DNA of 64,000 bases from Paenibacillus sacheonensis (GCF_009909195.1 NZ_JAAAMU010000005.1:124001-188000), one strand, 5' to 3'; counted from the stretch's first letter, positions 1 to 9,435 are shown. Numbers and translations: made by a program. Notes: generated by a model not told the origin, from the sequence alone.

Positions 1-5
1 TCGTT

Positions 6-1667
6 TTATGTGAACAGTATGGTTTTTTGCTCTAGCACCGTTTCTTTATCGTTCTTGCGAATCGGCACGAATACGGGGGACAGTACGACGGATCCGTCGG
101 CGTCCGCATACGTTCCTTCTGAGGCATATTTCAGCGGTCCAAGCTCCGATTCGCCGCGATCCGAATCTTCTTGCTTCCGCGTGCCGCGCAGCAGCAGCGC
201 TCCATGCCGCAGTGTGACGGCATCCGGAAAGGCCGGCGCATGCGCCGCCGGAACGCGGGTCAGGCCGAGCTCGAAGTTCAGCTCCAAGCGCATTCCCGCC
301 GCCAACTCCGCTTGAATCTCCAGAAACCCGTTATCGCTAGCGGCATCCAGTCGTACGCCGTTCAGACTGATGGCCTCCGTTCCAGGAACCGCATGCTGCG
401 GAACGTAGAAGCGGAGCGTCGCGCCGCAAGCCGCAGGGACGCTCAACACCTCGAATACGGTCTGCCCCTCGTACGGATACGAGGTGGTCTGCCGAATAAC
501 CGCTTCTCCCGCGGCTAACGGCAATCTGGCGACTCCGTTATGATAGAAAGGCACCGTAACCAGGTTTCCGTCCAGCCAGTAGCCGTATTCCGCCGCGCGC
601 GCCAGCCCTTCGCCGCCGCGCATCGTGCAGCACCAATACGCCTCGTACAGATTCTCCAGCGCGAACAACTCGCGCTCCTTCGATCCGGCGCAGTTATCGC
701 AGCCGAAGCCGCCGTTCGGCCGCTGGCCGTGACTCAGGCCGTTATAATAAATCAGATGGGCAGTCTCCAAGTAATCCGGCTTCGAGGTGAGACGCCACAG
801 CTCGAACGCGGCGACGAACGAATCGACGACGGCGCACGGCTCCGTCCACCAAGGCCTGTTGAACCAATTCCGATTGGCGCCGTTCTCCGTCATGCCTTCC
901 TGGACGTACAGTTCGAATACGCGTTCGGCCGCAGCCAGCAGCCCGGCATTGCGGCTTAGGCCGTAATAGCGGAGCATCCCCCGCAGCGCCGACAGCGTCG
1001 CATGCGTCTGCGCGTTGATTGCCAGCAGATCGATCGACAGAAATTTCCGGATCATCGCGTCGATCGTTTCTCGCAGCTCCGGCCACCGGAGCAGCTCGTA
1101 AGCGTGCGTGGCGCCATCAAGCATAATAAACGCGCAGCCGATATCCGTCGACAGGTACCAGTCCCGTACGGGCTTGTCCCCTCGCGTCCCTGCGGCTTCT
1201 CCCTCGTTCGCGCGTTCCAGCGGATCGGTCGGGTAATGCTCGAAATGCGCCTTGGCGGGCAGGAGCAGCCCCCTGACGACCCGCTCGATCTGACGAAGCA
1301 CCTCAGGCTCCTTCTTCCACGCATACAGCTCGGCTAGCGCCCGCAGATACCAGCTGTTGCCGGAGAGCTGCTGCTCGTCCGTCATCCCGTCAGGCAGTAT
1401 GCTGCCGAAATACCCGCGTTCATTCACGGCCTCCGGCAGCTTGGCCATGATCGCCGCCGCGTGCAGCGGCTCCGTACCCGTAGCGCGCGCGGTCAACACT
1501 TGAGCCAGCAGCGTTCTGCCTTCATTGTCGCCCGGCCAATCATAGCTCGCCGGCTTGAATACCTCGTCCGGGCCGTACAGCGAATCGGCTAGCCGCGAGG
1601 CGCTGGCCGTCAGCCGGTCGCGCAGATCGCCTTCGAGCGATAAACGCTCCAATGGGATCGCTTTCAT
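6..1667 (-). CDS. GH127/DUF1680-family glycoside hydrolase (beta-L-arabinofuranosidase-like)
   Basis: The 553-residue protein is a DUF1680/GH127 type enzyme, a family that releases beta-L-arabinofuranose from plant glycans using a zinc-bound catalytic cysteine. An EPC motif near residue 276-278 and a Cys-Cys pair in WCCTMRGGEG near residue 346 match the Glu-x-Cys plus Cys-Cys zinc/nucleophile pattern of GH127. No signal peptide is visible, so it probably acts in the cytoplasm on imported oligosaccharides. An ATG at 1682 is possible, but it lies inside the GGAGGA ribosome site. The ATG at 1667 has that site 6 bases upstream and is preferred. The gene is the last of a minus-strand glycan unit after the DUF4038 and GH172 genes. 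The exact sugar released is inferred. Confidence 0.85.
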   Translation of the reverse strand: MKAIPLERLSLEGDLRDRLTASASRLADSLYGPDEVFKPASYDWPGDNEGRTLLAQVLTARATGTEPLHAAAIMAKLPEAVNERGYFGSILPDGMTDEQQLSGNSWYLRALAELYAWKKEPEVLRQIERVVRGLLLPAKAHFEHYPTDPLERANEGEAAGTRGDKPVRDWYLSTDIGCAFIMLDGATHAYELLRWPELRETIDAMIRKFLSIDLLAINAQTHATLSALRGMLRYYGLSRNAGLLAAAERVFELYVQEGMTENGANRNWFNRPWWTEPCAVVDSFVAAFELWRLTSKPDYLETAHLIYYNGLSHGQRPNGGFGCDNCAGSKERELFALENLYEAYWCCTMRGGEGLARAAEYGYWLDGNLVTVPFYHNGVARLPLAAGEAVIRQTTSYPYEGQTVFEVLSVPAACGATLRFYVPQHAVPGTEAISLNGVRLDAASDNGFLEIQAELAAGMRLELNFELGLTRVPAAHAPAFPDAVTLRHGALLLRGTRKQEDSDRGESELGPLKYASEGTYADADGSVVLSPVFVPIRKNDKETVLEQKTILFT

Positions 1668-1798
1668 CGTATTCTCCTCCATTCGCTTTCAACCTGTCCG
1701 TGGAGCCGGCTTGCTGCCCGCTTTCCGAAACGCTGCATGGGAGCCGCACGTTCCGTTGGCCGACCTCGTGCGGCCCCCGCTTCTTCCTCATCTTCTGC

Positions 1799-3118
1799 TC
1801 AAACGACGCAATCTCCTTCTTCGTCCGCATCCAGAATGAGCACCCAATCCTGGCCGATGCCGGACGTCGGAGGCGTGAATCGGGCTATGCCGCGATTGGC
1901 CGTCCTCTCGGCCAGTGCGGTCGATTGTCCCGTTCGCGGATCGTACCAGTGCCCCTGCACCAGGCTGCCCGGAATGCGGCCCATGCGAAGCTCGAACGAT
2001 TGCCCGGTCGAGCTGTACGCATAGATATAATCGTCGCCGCGCGCCGCCCGGATATGATCGGAACCGACAAGCGGATCCACGAGCAGCTGCTGGTCGGGCA
2101 CGAGCCTAAGAAACGGCCTGGATTCGAACAGCGCCCGGAAATGCCGCATTTGTTCCGCTCCCGGACTGTCCAGTGCCTCGCGCCAATGCAGCTTCGCGCC
2201 GCTGTAAGCCGGTCTGCCGGGTTCGAACAGCTGCCACACGCTCGTATGGCCGTAGGTGTGCCCGAACGCGCCGGCCAAGACCGCCCAATAGGCGGCCTGC
2301 CGAATGTCGTCATCCGTAAAATAGCCGGCCGTCTCGTTCCAATTGACCGAATGTCCCTCGTAGCGGGGTTCCCCGTCGAACGTCGGCTTTGGCGGATGGA
2401 GATGGTAATCCTTTGCGATCATATTGTAGTTGTCCAAATGCCTGGCGCCGTGTCCCGACTGGTTCGTATGATAGTCGAGCCACTCGTCGTGATGGAACCA
2501 GATGGAAGAGGAATAACCCCCCAGCGGATGATACGTGATCAGATGACTGCCGCCGTCGCCCTCGCGCAGTCCTTCCGCCATCGCGCGCCATACGGCGAGC
2601 TTCGTATCCGGATTGCGGTCGCCGCCGAGAATCCATACGATATTGGGGCATGCCTTGTATCGCGCGCCGACATAACGGCCGAATGCGCGGGCATTGTCGG
2701 CAGCGAACAGCTCCGGCCCCTTGGCATACGGATTGCCGAGCGTCACTTTGTCTCCCCATGTCGGGACCAGCCCCATGACCAGACCCAGGGAAGCCGCCAG
2801 ATCGACCGCATAGTCGACATGCTGCCAATAATCGTAGCCGTCCGGATCGACCGCCGGCAGCATCGGATCGAACGCGGCGGATGCGTTCCTCCTCAGCGGC
2901 ACGTCACCGTAAGCGTTGGGCTCCTCGAGGCCGTCCATTTCCGCCAGGATGACCGCTTGAATGACCGTAAAACGCTTGGCGCTGCGGTTCTCCATATACG
3001 CTGCCATTTCTTCGCGGGTAAGACGGTGAAACAATTCCCAGGCTGTATCGCCGAGATAAAAGAACGGCCGTCCGTCGTCGTACGTCAAAAACCGTTTGTT
3101 GTCCGATACCTTGATCAT
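1799..3118 (-). CDS. DUF4038 family glycoside hydrolase (GH140/apiosidase-like)
   Basis: The 439-residue protein has the N-terminal DUF4038 TIM-barrel signature (FFYLGDTAWELFHRLT near residue 20, with a Gly-Asp-Thr-Ala-Trp core). A C-terminal beta domain follows, of the kind annotated as a putative collagen-binding domain. Characterised relatives in GH140 cut apiose linkages in pectic rhamnogalacturonan II. The ATG at 3118 overlaps the stop of the upstream GH172 gene as ATGA, and GGGAGGAA precedes it, so translation is probably coupled. A longer reading frame runs to 3154 but lacks a better ribosome site. No export signal is seen. Substrate assignment is inference from family and neighbours. 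Confidence 0.82.
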   Translation of the reverse strand: MIKVSDNKRFLTYDDGRPFFYLGDTAWELFHRLTREEMAAYMENRSAKRFTVIQAVILAEMDGLEEPNAYGDVPLRRNASAAFDPMLPAVDPDGYDYWQHVDYAVDLAASLGLVMGLVPTWGDKVTLGNPYAKGPELFAADNARAFGRYVGARYKACPNIVWILGGDRNPDTKLAVWRAMAEGLREGDGGSHLITYHPLGGYSSSIWFHHDEWLDYHTNQSGHGARHLDNYNMIAKDYHLHPPKPTFDGEPRYEGHSVNWNETAGYFTDDDIRQAAYWAVLAGAFGHTYGHTSVWQLFEPGRPAYSGAKLHWREALDSPGAEQMRHFRALFESRPFLRLVPDQQLLVDPLVGSDHIRAARGDDYIYAYSSTGQSFELRMGRIPGSLVQGHWYDPRTGQSTALAERTANRGIARFTPPTSGIGQDWVLILDADEEGDCVV

Positions 3119-4251
3119 GGTTCCTCCCGCTTCGACCGCCACTCGTTCCCCCACAGCGTCGTTCCGCCGCCGAATGCCTTGCGGTACTCATGCCGCCAAT
3201 AATGGATATCGTGCAGATTGATGATCGGCTTGTTTTGCCTGCCTTCCTTGTCCGGAAGCTCGGGGAATGGCTGATGCGGCTCGAGCTGGTACCAATAGGC
3301 GACGGTAACCAAATCAAGCGTCAGCGCATTATTGTGGCCGTGCTCGATGCTGGCGCGCAGCGACTTCTCGAAGTAGACGGGGTCCTCCAGCAGAAACCGG
3401 TACACGTGCGTCCGCCCGAGAAATCCGGTTTCGCCGTTCACCCTGGCGCAGCCGAAATACGGGTGCATATAAATTTCCTTCGGGCACCAGGCCGTATTGA
3501 AGAAATCCTCCGTCCCGGTGCCATGCAGCGAGCCCGGCCATGGCTCGCCGTCGATCATCCACATATCGTCCCCTTCGCCGTACCACATCGGACTTGGATT
3601 ATCCACGTAATAGTTGATGCCGACCAAATGGCCCTTGCCGCGAATATCGGCAAAGACGTAGTTGCCCGCGTCCGATTGGTTCGGCTGCTGCGGCACGAGC
3701 TCCAGGCCTTCGTTCTCGCCGTCCGCCGAATCGGCTTCGGTCAGCTCCCGCCGCCACTGCGCATGAAACCGGCCCGCGTCCTCCGGCATGGCGTCGTGCT
3801 CCTCGTAATCGATATAGTAATAGAAGGATTCGATCGGTTCCTCCGATTCGTTCGTCAGCGTAATGACGGCACCGTCTCCGAACGGCATCGGAAAATAGCA
3901 GTTCAGCGCCTGTCCCTTATGAGGCGCCGCCGCGAGCGGCAGCGAGGCGAAGTTGTAGTTCTCCCCCCAACCCTGCCCGAAAAAGTCCCCGATCGGCGAT
4001 TCCACGCTGGGCTCGCTCTCGCCGTCCCAATACATGCGCAGCACCGCATTACGCCGGATCATCCGGTCCGCGCAATTGATCGTCATCCAGATGTGGCGAA
4101 TCACGCCCGCGCCTCCGATGTTCGCAATCTCGGCGGTCTCGCCAGCGGGAATCGCAACCGAGTCCTTGTTGCCTCCCGACCTGTCGTAGCTCGAGATGCG
4201 CTTCGTTCTGCGTCCGTTCCGAACCTGATAGATGGAATCAAGCGCCGTCAT
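3115..4251 (-). CDS. DUF2961 / GH172 family glycosidase, copy 1
   Basis: The 378-residue protein is a DUF2961 member. This family, now GH172, includes alpha-D-fructofuranosidase/difructose-anhydride and D-arabinofuranosidase activities. Typical features are GAGVIRHIWMTI-like text near residue 48-58, LRMYWDGESEPSVESPIGDFFG near residue 70-90 and GTGTEDFFNTAW in the C-terminal half, the last containing conserved acidic residues. It is the first gene of the GH172-GH140-GH127 unit and overlaps the next gene by four bases. A second paralogue lies at 27970-29076. No signal peptide is visible. The sugar cannot be told from sequence alone. Confidence 0.88.
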   Translation of the reverse strand: MTALDSIYQVRNGRRTKRISSYDRSGGNKDSVAIPAGETAEIANIGGAGVIRHIWMTINCADRMIRRNAVLRMYWDGESEPSVESPIGDFFGQGWGENYNFASLPLAAAPHKGQALNCYFPMPFGDGAVITLTNESEEPIESFYYYIDYEEHDAMPEDAGRFHAQWRRELTEADSADGENEGLELVPQQPNQSDAGNYVFADIRGKGHLVGINYYVDNPSPMWYGEGDDMWMIDGEPWPGSLHGTGTEDFFNTAWCPKEIYMHPYFGCARVNGETGFLGRTHVYRFLLEDPVYFEKSLRASIEHGHNNALTLDLVTVAYWYQLEPHQPFPELPDKEGRQNKPIINLHDIHYWRHEYRKAFGGGTTLWGNEWRSKREEP

Positions 4252-4297
4252 CCTTATGCCCCTCCTCTGATCTGCGTCCCTTTATCGTACCGGGGTC

Positions 4298-5134
4298 CTA
4301 CGGTTGTTTCGCTTTCCGGTAAGCAAGCGGAGAGACTCCGACTTGATTTTTGAAAAATCGGGTGAAGTCGTCGATGTCCGCATAGCCCAGCGAATACCCG
4401 ATTTGCGCAATGCCCGTCCGGTCGGCCAGCAGCATCTTTTGCGCTTTGTCCACCCGGATCTTCGACTGCAGCTGCTTCGGCGTCAGCTGAAATATTTTTT
4501 TGAATTGATTCGTGATATAGGTCGGATGCATATGGTATTTCTCCCCGAGCTCGTTCAAGGTGTAATGCCGCTCGGGATGCCGGACCATGTCGGTCAAGAT
4601 CTCGGAGAATGCCTCGGAAACCCTATCGGTAGGCCGAATCCCGCTAGTGGTCACGACGGCCTCCAGCAGGATCGCGATCAACTCCAACGCCTTGGCTTCC
4701 TTCATGATCAGATCGGCGATGCTCCCCGGCTTGCCCGCATATCCGATATATTGGCTGAAGATGGCTTCCAGCCGCTCGGCATTCGACAGCGGAAAGCATA
4801 CCGGAAGATGGAACAGCCTGAACACGTCCATGGCGCCCGCGATCCGGTAATTGAAGTGCCACCACATGAACACCGTGTTCTCGTTCGTGTCCTTGACATG
4901 ATCGTGAGGGATGAACGGCGGCAGGAAGATGACGTCTCCCGGACCCGCAGCGTAATCCTTGCCTTCGAACCGGACTCTGCACGAGCCTTCCTTGATGTAG
5001 GACACGACGTAACAGGGCAGCACCCGATCCCGATAATTCAGCTCCGTCCGGCTGTGGACATCGAACGTCATGATATCCAATGCCGCCATCTCGACAATCG
5101 TCCGCAGCCTATCCCACTGTTCCACCGTCTCCAC
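4298..5134 (-). CDS. AraC family transcriptional regulator with cupin sensor domain
   Basis: The 278-residue protein has an N-terminal cupin-like sensor (GPGDVIFLPPFIPHDHV near residue 65-80) and a C-terminal double helix-turn-helix of AraC type ending in YSLGYADIDDFTRFFKNQVGVSPLAYR. It lies 46 bases upstream of the GH172 gene on the same strand and probably controls the glycan unit in response to a sugar. The start is a GTG at 5134. Another GTG nine bases later is equally possible, because the purine-rich ribosome site is weak. Autoregulation is plausible but not shown. Confidence 0.9.
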   Translation of the reverse strand: METVEQWDRLRTIVEMAALDIMTFDVHSRTELNYRDRVLPCYVVSYIKEGSCRVRFEGKDYAAGPGDVIFLPPFIPHDHVKDTNENTVFMWWHFNYRIAGAMDVFRLFHLPVCFPLSNAERLEAIFSQYIGYAGKPGSIADLIMKEAKALELIAILLEAVVTTSGIRPTDRVSEAFSEILTDMVRHPERHYTLNELGEKYHMHPTYITNQFKKIFQLTPKQLQSKIRVDKAQKMLLADRTGIAQIGYSLGYADIDDFTRFFKNQVGVSPLAYRKAKQP

Positions 5135-5265
5135 CCTTTCGATTCCCCGTAGCTCTATTGTAAGCGCGCCGCTCGGCTCGCTCTACCTGAATCGATTGAC
5201 ATTCCATGCTATCTATTGACATCGGGCAGTTTCTCGGAGACCTTCGCTCCCACATGCGGCCCTGC

Positions 5266-5309
5266 AAAAAAAAGCGAAGGGCTCGCCATGCTGCTGCGTC
5301 ACCTTCGCT
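5266..5309 (-). terminator. Rho-independent terminator after the MDR oxidoreductase gene
   Basis: Reading the minus strand, a GC-rich stem (AGCGAAGG pairing with CCTTCGCT) with a loop of about 20 bases ends in eight U residues. It sits about 40 bases past the stop of the oxidoreductase gene at 5352. Confidence 0.75.
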
Positions 5310-5351
5310 CGAAGAACCCTCATATAGAAATAACGGTGAAGAGAGCTCGAG

Positions 5352-6398
5352 TTATTCTTCGAACTTCAGCACGACCTGCATGCTGGGCTCCGTTCGCATA
5401 TCCAGCATGTCATAAGCCGCCGCCGCGTCGCGGAATGGCACGACATGCGTAATGAGTCCCTCCAGGTCCAACCGTCCGGCAGCCGCGAGTTCATAGACCG
5501 TACGCTCCAGCCGAAGCTGATTCCAGCGGTTGGTCAACTCGATCGAGACATTGCCGATCTGCGAGCAGACGACCTGTACCCGGTTATGATGGAATTCCTC
5601 GCCGAGGTACAAGCCGCGTCCTTCCCCTTGATAGAAGCCTGCCGCTACGACGCGGCCGTTATAGACGACCGAGCGGATCGCTTGATGCAGGCCTTCCGTA
5701 AAGCCGGACAGGTCGATTACCGCGTCCGCGCCAAGTCCCGACGTCAGCGCCTTGACGGCTTGGGCGGGATCTTCCTTCGCGCTGTTGATGGTCGCCGCGG
5801 CGCCGAACTGCTTGGACCGTTCGAGGCGCCAGTCGTCCAGATCGACCGCGATGACGCGGGCTCCGTTCAGCCTGGCGAATTGGGCGGCTAGCTGGCCCGG
5901 CACCCCTTGCCCGAACACGACCACCGTTTCGCCGACATGAATGTGGGCATCGAGCACCGCATTGAGCGCGATCGAGCCCATTTGCGAGAAAATGCCGACG
6001 ATCGGATCGAGTCCGGCAGGCAGCTTATGATCGAGGGCGAATGCTTCCGTTACGATATGACTGCTTCGGTGTCCCCACGTGCCGTAGATCAAATCGCCGA
6101 TGGCGGCATGCTCCACGCCTGGTCCGATTTCAATGACTTTGCCGATTTCCTCGTACGCCCAGCCGCCAACGACCGGGTACAGCGACGAGCCGCTGCTTCG
6201 CTCGACAAACAGGCCCGTTTCCGGATCGCGGACCTTGCCCACCATCGGGTTACTGCCCCTGTAAGCGGTTAACTGCGTCCCCGCGCTAATGCCTGAGTAC
6301 AACGTTTGCAGCCTTACTTGTCCGAGCTGCAGTTCATTCTCCCGAAAATTGTCGATACGAACCGACCGCGGCTGATCGAACACCACTACCTCTCCCAT
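5352..6398 (-). CDS. Zinc-type alcohol dehydrogenase-like (MDR) oxidoreductase
   Basis: The 348-residue protein has the two-domain medium-chain dehydrogenase layout. An N-terminal GroES-like half contains YSGISAGTQLTAYRG, and a Rossmann half starts at VVVFGQGVPGQLAAQFAR with an acidic VDLDDWR NAD(P)-binding stretch. The usual catalytic Cys of zinc alcohol dehydrogenases is not at its normal place near residue 40. It therefore resembles the zinc-free subgroup often found in sugar catabolic loci. The ATG at 6398 has GGAGGAGA upstream, whereas the longer ATG at 6422 does not. It precedes the AraC gene on the same strand but is separated from it by a terminator. Substrate unknown. Confidence 0.85.
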   Translation of the reverse strand: MGEVVVFDQPRSVRIDNFRENELQLGQVRLQTLYSGISAGTQLTAYRGSNPMVGKVRDPETGLFVERSSGSSLYPVVGGWAYEEIGKVIEIGPGVEHAAIGDLIYGTWGHRSSHIVTEAFALDHKLPAGLDPIVGIFSQMGSIALNAVLDAHIHVGETVVVFGQGVPGQLAAQFARLNGARVIAVDLDDWRLERSKQFGAAATINSAKEDPAQAVKALTSGLGADAVIDLSGFTEGLHQAIRSVVYNGRVVAAGFYQGEGRGLYLGEEFHHNRVQVVCSQIGNVSIELTNRWNQLRLERTVYELAAAGRLDLEGLITHVVPFRDAAAAYDMLDMRTEPSMQVVLKFEE

Positions 6399-6597
6399 AT
6401 GTCTCTCCTCCAATTTACGCAAGCGCTAGGCAAATCGGCGGTATTCATGACCGGATCCTAGGTCGTTCCTGCACGTCAACGCCGCCGTTATCCAGATGAT
6501 AGCACGCAGGGAAGAAGCATCACACCGCAGGATCACATCAACTTTTGTCCGTTCTACAGATGGAGGATAATACCAATTATCATACCAGTCCAATTCT

Positions 6598-6942
6598 TTA
6601 ATCCGGTAATTCAATATAGTCCGATACCCTGCTCTTTAAAATATCGATTAGCTCTTCATTCATAAAGCCGTAGTCGTCCGGGATATCCAGTCTAATGAGT
6701 CGCTTCCCGATGATCTCTTGCCTGAACTTCTCGTGGAGTCTTTGCTCATGTTTCTTCTCCATAACGAAAATCATTTCTGCCCATCCAATATGTCCAGCAT
6801 TTACTTTTATGCGCGCGCCTTCTTCGGTTCCCGCAGACCTTACCTGAAGGCCGCTGTATGGTTCGAAAATCTTCTCAGCCGTTAGGCTTCTCCATTTATT
6901 TCTGCTGCAAATAAACAATACCCTGATTAAAATCACCTTCAT
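6598..6942 (-). CDS. Low-molecular-weight protein-tyrosine-phosphatase-like protein
   Basis: The 114-residue protein opens with LFICSRNKWRSLTAE, a CX5R phosphatase loop (Cys and Arg in CSRNKWR), followed by QVRSAGTE. This is typical of small predicted phosphotyrosine phosphatases rather than full arsenate reductases. A C-terminal DIPDDYGFMN region supplies the Asp expected for general acid catalysis. No good ribosome site precedes the ATG, so the start could lie a few codons further in. It begins the AT-richer accessory block of small unrelated genes. Cellular target unknown. Confidence 0.82.
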   Translation of the reverse strand: MKVILIRVLFICSRNKWRSLTAEKIFEPYSGLQVRSAGTEEGARIKVNAGHIGWAEMIFVMEKKHEQRLHEKFRQEIIGKRLIRLDIPDDYGFMNEELIDILKSRVSDYIELPD

Positions 6943-6997
6943 TGTGAATTGAGTTATGACCTATGATGTCACTGCCGGCGTTGACTGCATCCTTGGC

Positions 6998-7663
6998 TTA
7001 ACGCGAAGCGGACATATAGGTGTTATACAAGCTCGAGCATAGATCAAGACATTCCAGATACAGCTTTCTCACGTCTACATCAGGACATAATTTTAAGTAA
7101 GCTTCATGTTTCAAAATATCGATAACGGGCAGCATGTGATGATAATATTCCGGACTACGTTCCATCGTAAGCAGCCTTTTATAGCTTTGAAGAACCTTCA
7201 CATAGACCGGATCTACGAGTCGATATTCACACTTTCGAAGTTCTTTTCGGAAGAACGCCCGAATCTCTGCAGCTAAGAATATGCCATTGTTATACGGAGG
7301 AGCACCCAAGAAACTATTGCTCACGGGTGAACGGTAGCGATACTGATCATGATGCCATGCTTTCGAAACCGTAAACGAATGCCATTGCATGATTTCCTGA
7401 TAGCGTGACTCTAGCACCTTGAATTTCGTACCGTATAATCTCTCCTGGGGTTCTGTCAGCAAGTCGTTTAATATTTCAACGTTCGTGTCCTTATCTGCGC
7501 CTTTCGTGATGGAGCACCAACAAATATAGTTGTTATCTACCGTACCAACCACACATACTTCTTCTTCAGGACTTACATAGATTTCAAACGTTATTTCTTT
7601 GCCGCCGATCTCATAATTAGGCGTTACCTGATTCTTCGCGGTAATGAGGTTATACCGGTTCAT
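6998..7663 (-). CDS. Hypothetical protein, accessory block
   Basis: I do not recognise this 221-residue protein. It is rich in Tyr and Cys (for example DNNYICWCSI) and has no membrane segment or signal peptide. The ATG at 7663 has GAGGAG eight bases upstream and is preferred over the GTG at 7672. It is a single gene on the minus strand within a run of unrelated small genes and has lower GC than the flanking catabolic genes. The intergenic sequence after its stop contains GTGAAT followed by GTTATG, weakly like the cassette-core repeats at 17-18 kb. Confidence 0.65.
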   Translation of the reverse strand: MNRYNLITAKNQVTPNYEIGGKEITFEIYVSPEEEVCVVGTVDNNYICWCSITKGADKDTNVEILNDLLTEPQERLYGTKFKVLESRYQEIMQWHSFTVSKAWHHDQYRYRSPVSNSFLGAPPYNNGIFLAAEIRAFFRKELRKCEYRLVDPVYVKVLQSYKRLLTMERSPEYYHHMLPVIDILKHEAYLKLCPDVDVRKLYLECLDLCSSLYNTYMSASR

Positions 7664-7738
7664 TTCTTCCACTCCTCGCTGCCCCCATCGTACTATCAGG
7701 GGTACTTCGCAGCTGAGACTCTCTAGGAGAAGCCCATG

Positions 7739-8077
7739 TTATTCTGCTGCTGTATGTATATCATGACGCAAGCCTTTCAGAGCGAGCCACTCGATCAAGA
7801 GCTTTTGTATTCGTTTACGCTCCTCGATCGTCAGTTGTTCTGCGGTGCGGCGTATAGGATCATAGCGATTGACGATGTACTGCAGCTCCCCATAGACCAG
7901 GACATCCAGATCAGCGACACCAGGCATTTCAATGCCGATTACAACGACAGCCTGATGCTCAACAAAATAAATGTTGCCCCCTCTGCCGCGAGTAACCATG
8001 ACAAAGCCCTCTTTATGGAGGTCAACGTTATCGCGGCTTATCGAATCAAAAAGCGAATGTCCTCGATCCATACTCAT
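7739..8077 (-). CDS. Hypothetical small soluble protein
   Basis: The 112-residue protein is not recognised. It contains VTRGRGGNIYFVEHQAVVVIGIEMPG, which reads as beta strands, and a C-terminal charged helix (TIEERKRIQKLLIEWLALKG). A good ribosome site (GGAGGGATGAT) sits before the ATG at 8077. No transmembrane segment is visible. It belongs to the accessory block. The region between it and the next gene upstream (8078-8161) holds nothing recognisable. Confidence 0.6.
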   Translation of the reverse strand: MSMDRGHSLFDSISRDNVDLHKEGFVMVTRGRGGNIYFVEHQAVVVIGIEMPGVADLDVLVYGELQYIVNRYDPIRRTAEQLTIEERKRIQKLLIEWLALKGLRHDIHTAAE

Positions 8078-8161
8078 ATCATCCCTCCAAGTGAAGGCGA
8101 AACTTAATCTTGAACTTTGCGAACGAACGGATAGCAGCCGAACTAGCGATCACGCCTCCCC

Positions 8162-8533
8162 TTATTTCCGCCAAAACGTGGAACAATCCGCTTTATCGAT
8201 GATGTTAAAATCGATCATTCTTTCCAATAAATCACAGTCCACCGGACTTCCCCACGGAATCCGAACCAGTTCCTTCGTGTGCGCATAGCCCGCCTGAACG
8301 ACTTCTTCAGAGAATCGATTCATGCCCGCCTTCTCGGGCGCAACGGCCAAATGTTGTTTGGATACGCTAAAACCGATAATGAACGTACCGTGATCGGTAA
8401 ACATCGGCTGATTCCACGCGATTTTCGTCTCTAATTGAGGGAATGTCTGCGCGACCCAAGTCAACACTTCTTCTGTTCGCGCCCGATGCTGCGGATTACC
8501 GATTTTCTCTAAATATTCTGCAAAAGTTTCCAT
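8162..8533 (-). CDS. Fra/YdhG-type iron chaperone family protein (DUF1801)
   Basis: The 123-residue protein matches the DUF1801 family that includes the Bacillus frataxin-like protein Fra (YdhG), which delivers iron for Fe-S and haem assembly. The pattern [39 protein letters not shown] and ending [11 protein letters not shown] is characteristic. The start is the ATG at 8533, placed six bases after TCCTCC on the complement. The longer frame to 8587 has no ribosome site. Iron binding itself cannot be judged here. Confidence 0.85.
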   Translation of the reverse strand: METFAEYLEKIGNPQHRARTEEVLTWVAQTFPQLETKIAWNQPMFTDHGTFIIGFSVSKQHLAVAPEKAGMNRFSEEVVQAGYAHTKELVRIPWGSPVDCDLLERMIDFNIIDKADCSTFWRK

Positions 8534-8588
8534 GTCATGTCCTCCATTATTGAGATTCCAATTTGTCGTTACCCAACTGACCTTCAAC

Positions 8589-9116
8589 CTAACTAAGCAA
8601 CTTCTTCCGAATCATTCTGATCTGACCTCTATGATTGATCTCGTCTTCGAATACATGAAACCACATAAAATAATGGTTGGCCTGCTTGTCCCACCAAAAT
8701 TCTTCCTCAATAGCTAACCAATCATCTTGAACGGAACTGAACAATTCGAGCGTTCGATTCCTTACCTTTTCTAAATTCGTAAGATAAAAGGCTAAATCAT
8801 TCCCTTTGATCTTCTCTCGCCCTTCTTCTCCTAAATCCAGCGCAGGACCCCAAGTTGCGAGCTCTTCTTCATTCAATGTACGCTTTTCAAATGTCGAGAC
8901 TTGATAAGCATATTCTACCGCTGCAATGTGCAATAACAATGCTCCGATGGAGTTGCTCTGCGGATCAAGGAGAAAATCGAGTTGTTCGGGATTCAAATCC
9001 TTTACCGCTTCCAAGGTTGTAAATCGAGCATAATTCATCATGGATATTAACCGACCGATTTGAGGCGCATAGCCCTTAATATCGGTTATTCGCAGCAGGT
9101 TCTCCATATGGATCAA
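8589..9116 (-). CDS. DinB family protein, copy 1
   Basis: The 175-residue protein is a DinB-type four-helix bundle. Helix I has [10 protein letters not shown], then [18 protein letters not shown] carries a metal-ligand His, and [18 protein letters not shown] near the C-terminus gives two further His. The three-His set is typical of metal-dependent DinB/YfiT proteins, which include thiol transferases and many of unknown function. Translation probably starts at the TTG at 9116, which has GGAGG eight bases upstream. The in-frame ATG at 9107 is too far from the ribosome site. A second DinB gene lies at 11039. Confidence 0.85.
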   Translation of the reverse strand: MIHMENLLRITDIKGYAPQIGRLISMMNYARFTTLEAVKDLNPEQLDFLLDPQSNSIGALLLHIAAVEYAYQVSTFEKRTLNEEELATWGPALDLGEEGREKIKGNDLAFYLTNLEKVRNRTLELFSSVQDDWLAIEEEFWWDKQANHYFMWFHVFEDEINHRGQIRMIRKKLLS

Positions 9117-9237
9117 TGATTATTCCTCCGATTTTTGTCCTTCGTATGGTGCAATTTGAGCGTTTTGGCGAGTTCACTCGAACGATCCAAGCAGAAGCTT
9201 AACATTCCTTCGGCAGGATTCGTGAATGCGCGATGAT

Positions 9238-9435
9238 TTATGATGTTCTTCTTTTAAAAATCGAAATGATGTCCTTCGATTCTCCTTGATACTTACTCGT
9301 ATCAAAGCAAGATATGAGCTCCCAGCCTTGGACGCCATATTGGTTTAGCATGTCTTCGAATTCATTCGGATCTAATTTGCCGCCCAGAAAGCCGCCTATC
9401 TTGAATTTAATGGTCTTGTATTCCCATTGTTCCAT
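9238..9435 (-). CDS. DUF4177 domain small protein
   Basis: The 65-residue protein begins MEQWEYKT and contains LNQYGVQGWELISCF, the hallmark of DUF4177 proteins (WEYK..., then G-W-E-L). Function is unknown. The ATG at 9435 follows AAGGGATGA, and an alternative ATG lies three codons upstream at 9444. Its first codons and upstream region are duplicated at about 12468-12640 in decayed form. Confidence 0.8.
   Translation of the reverse strand: MEQWEYKTIKFKIGGFLGGKLDPNEFEDMLNQYGVQGWELISCFDTSKYQGESKDIISIFKRRTS

Noticed and set aside
1652-3202. 516-codon plus-strand frame opposite the glycosidase genes
   Set aside because: Arg/Pro-rich antisense shadow of DUF4038 and GH127 without ribosome site or family match.
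6426-6614. 62-codon minus-strand frame after the phosphatase gene
   Set aside because: It starts at a TTG inside the phosphatase gene with no ribosome site and has no recognisable family.
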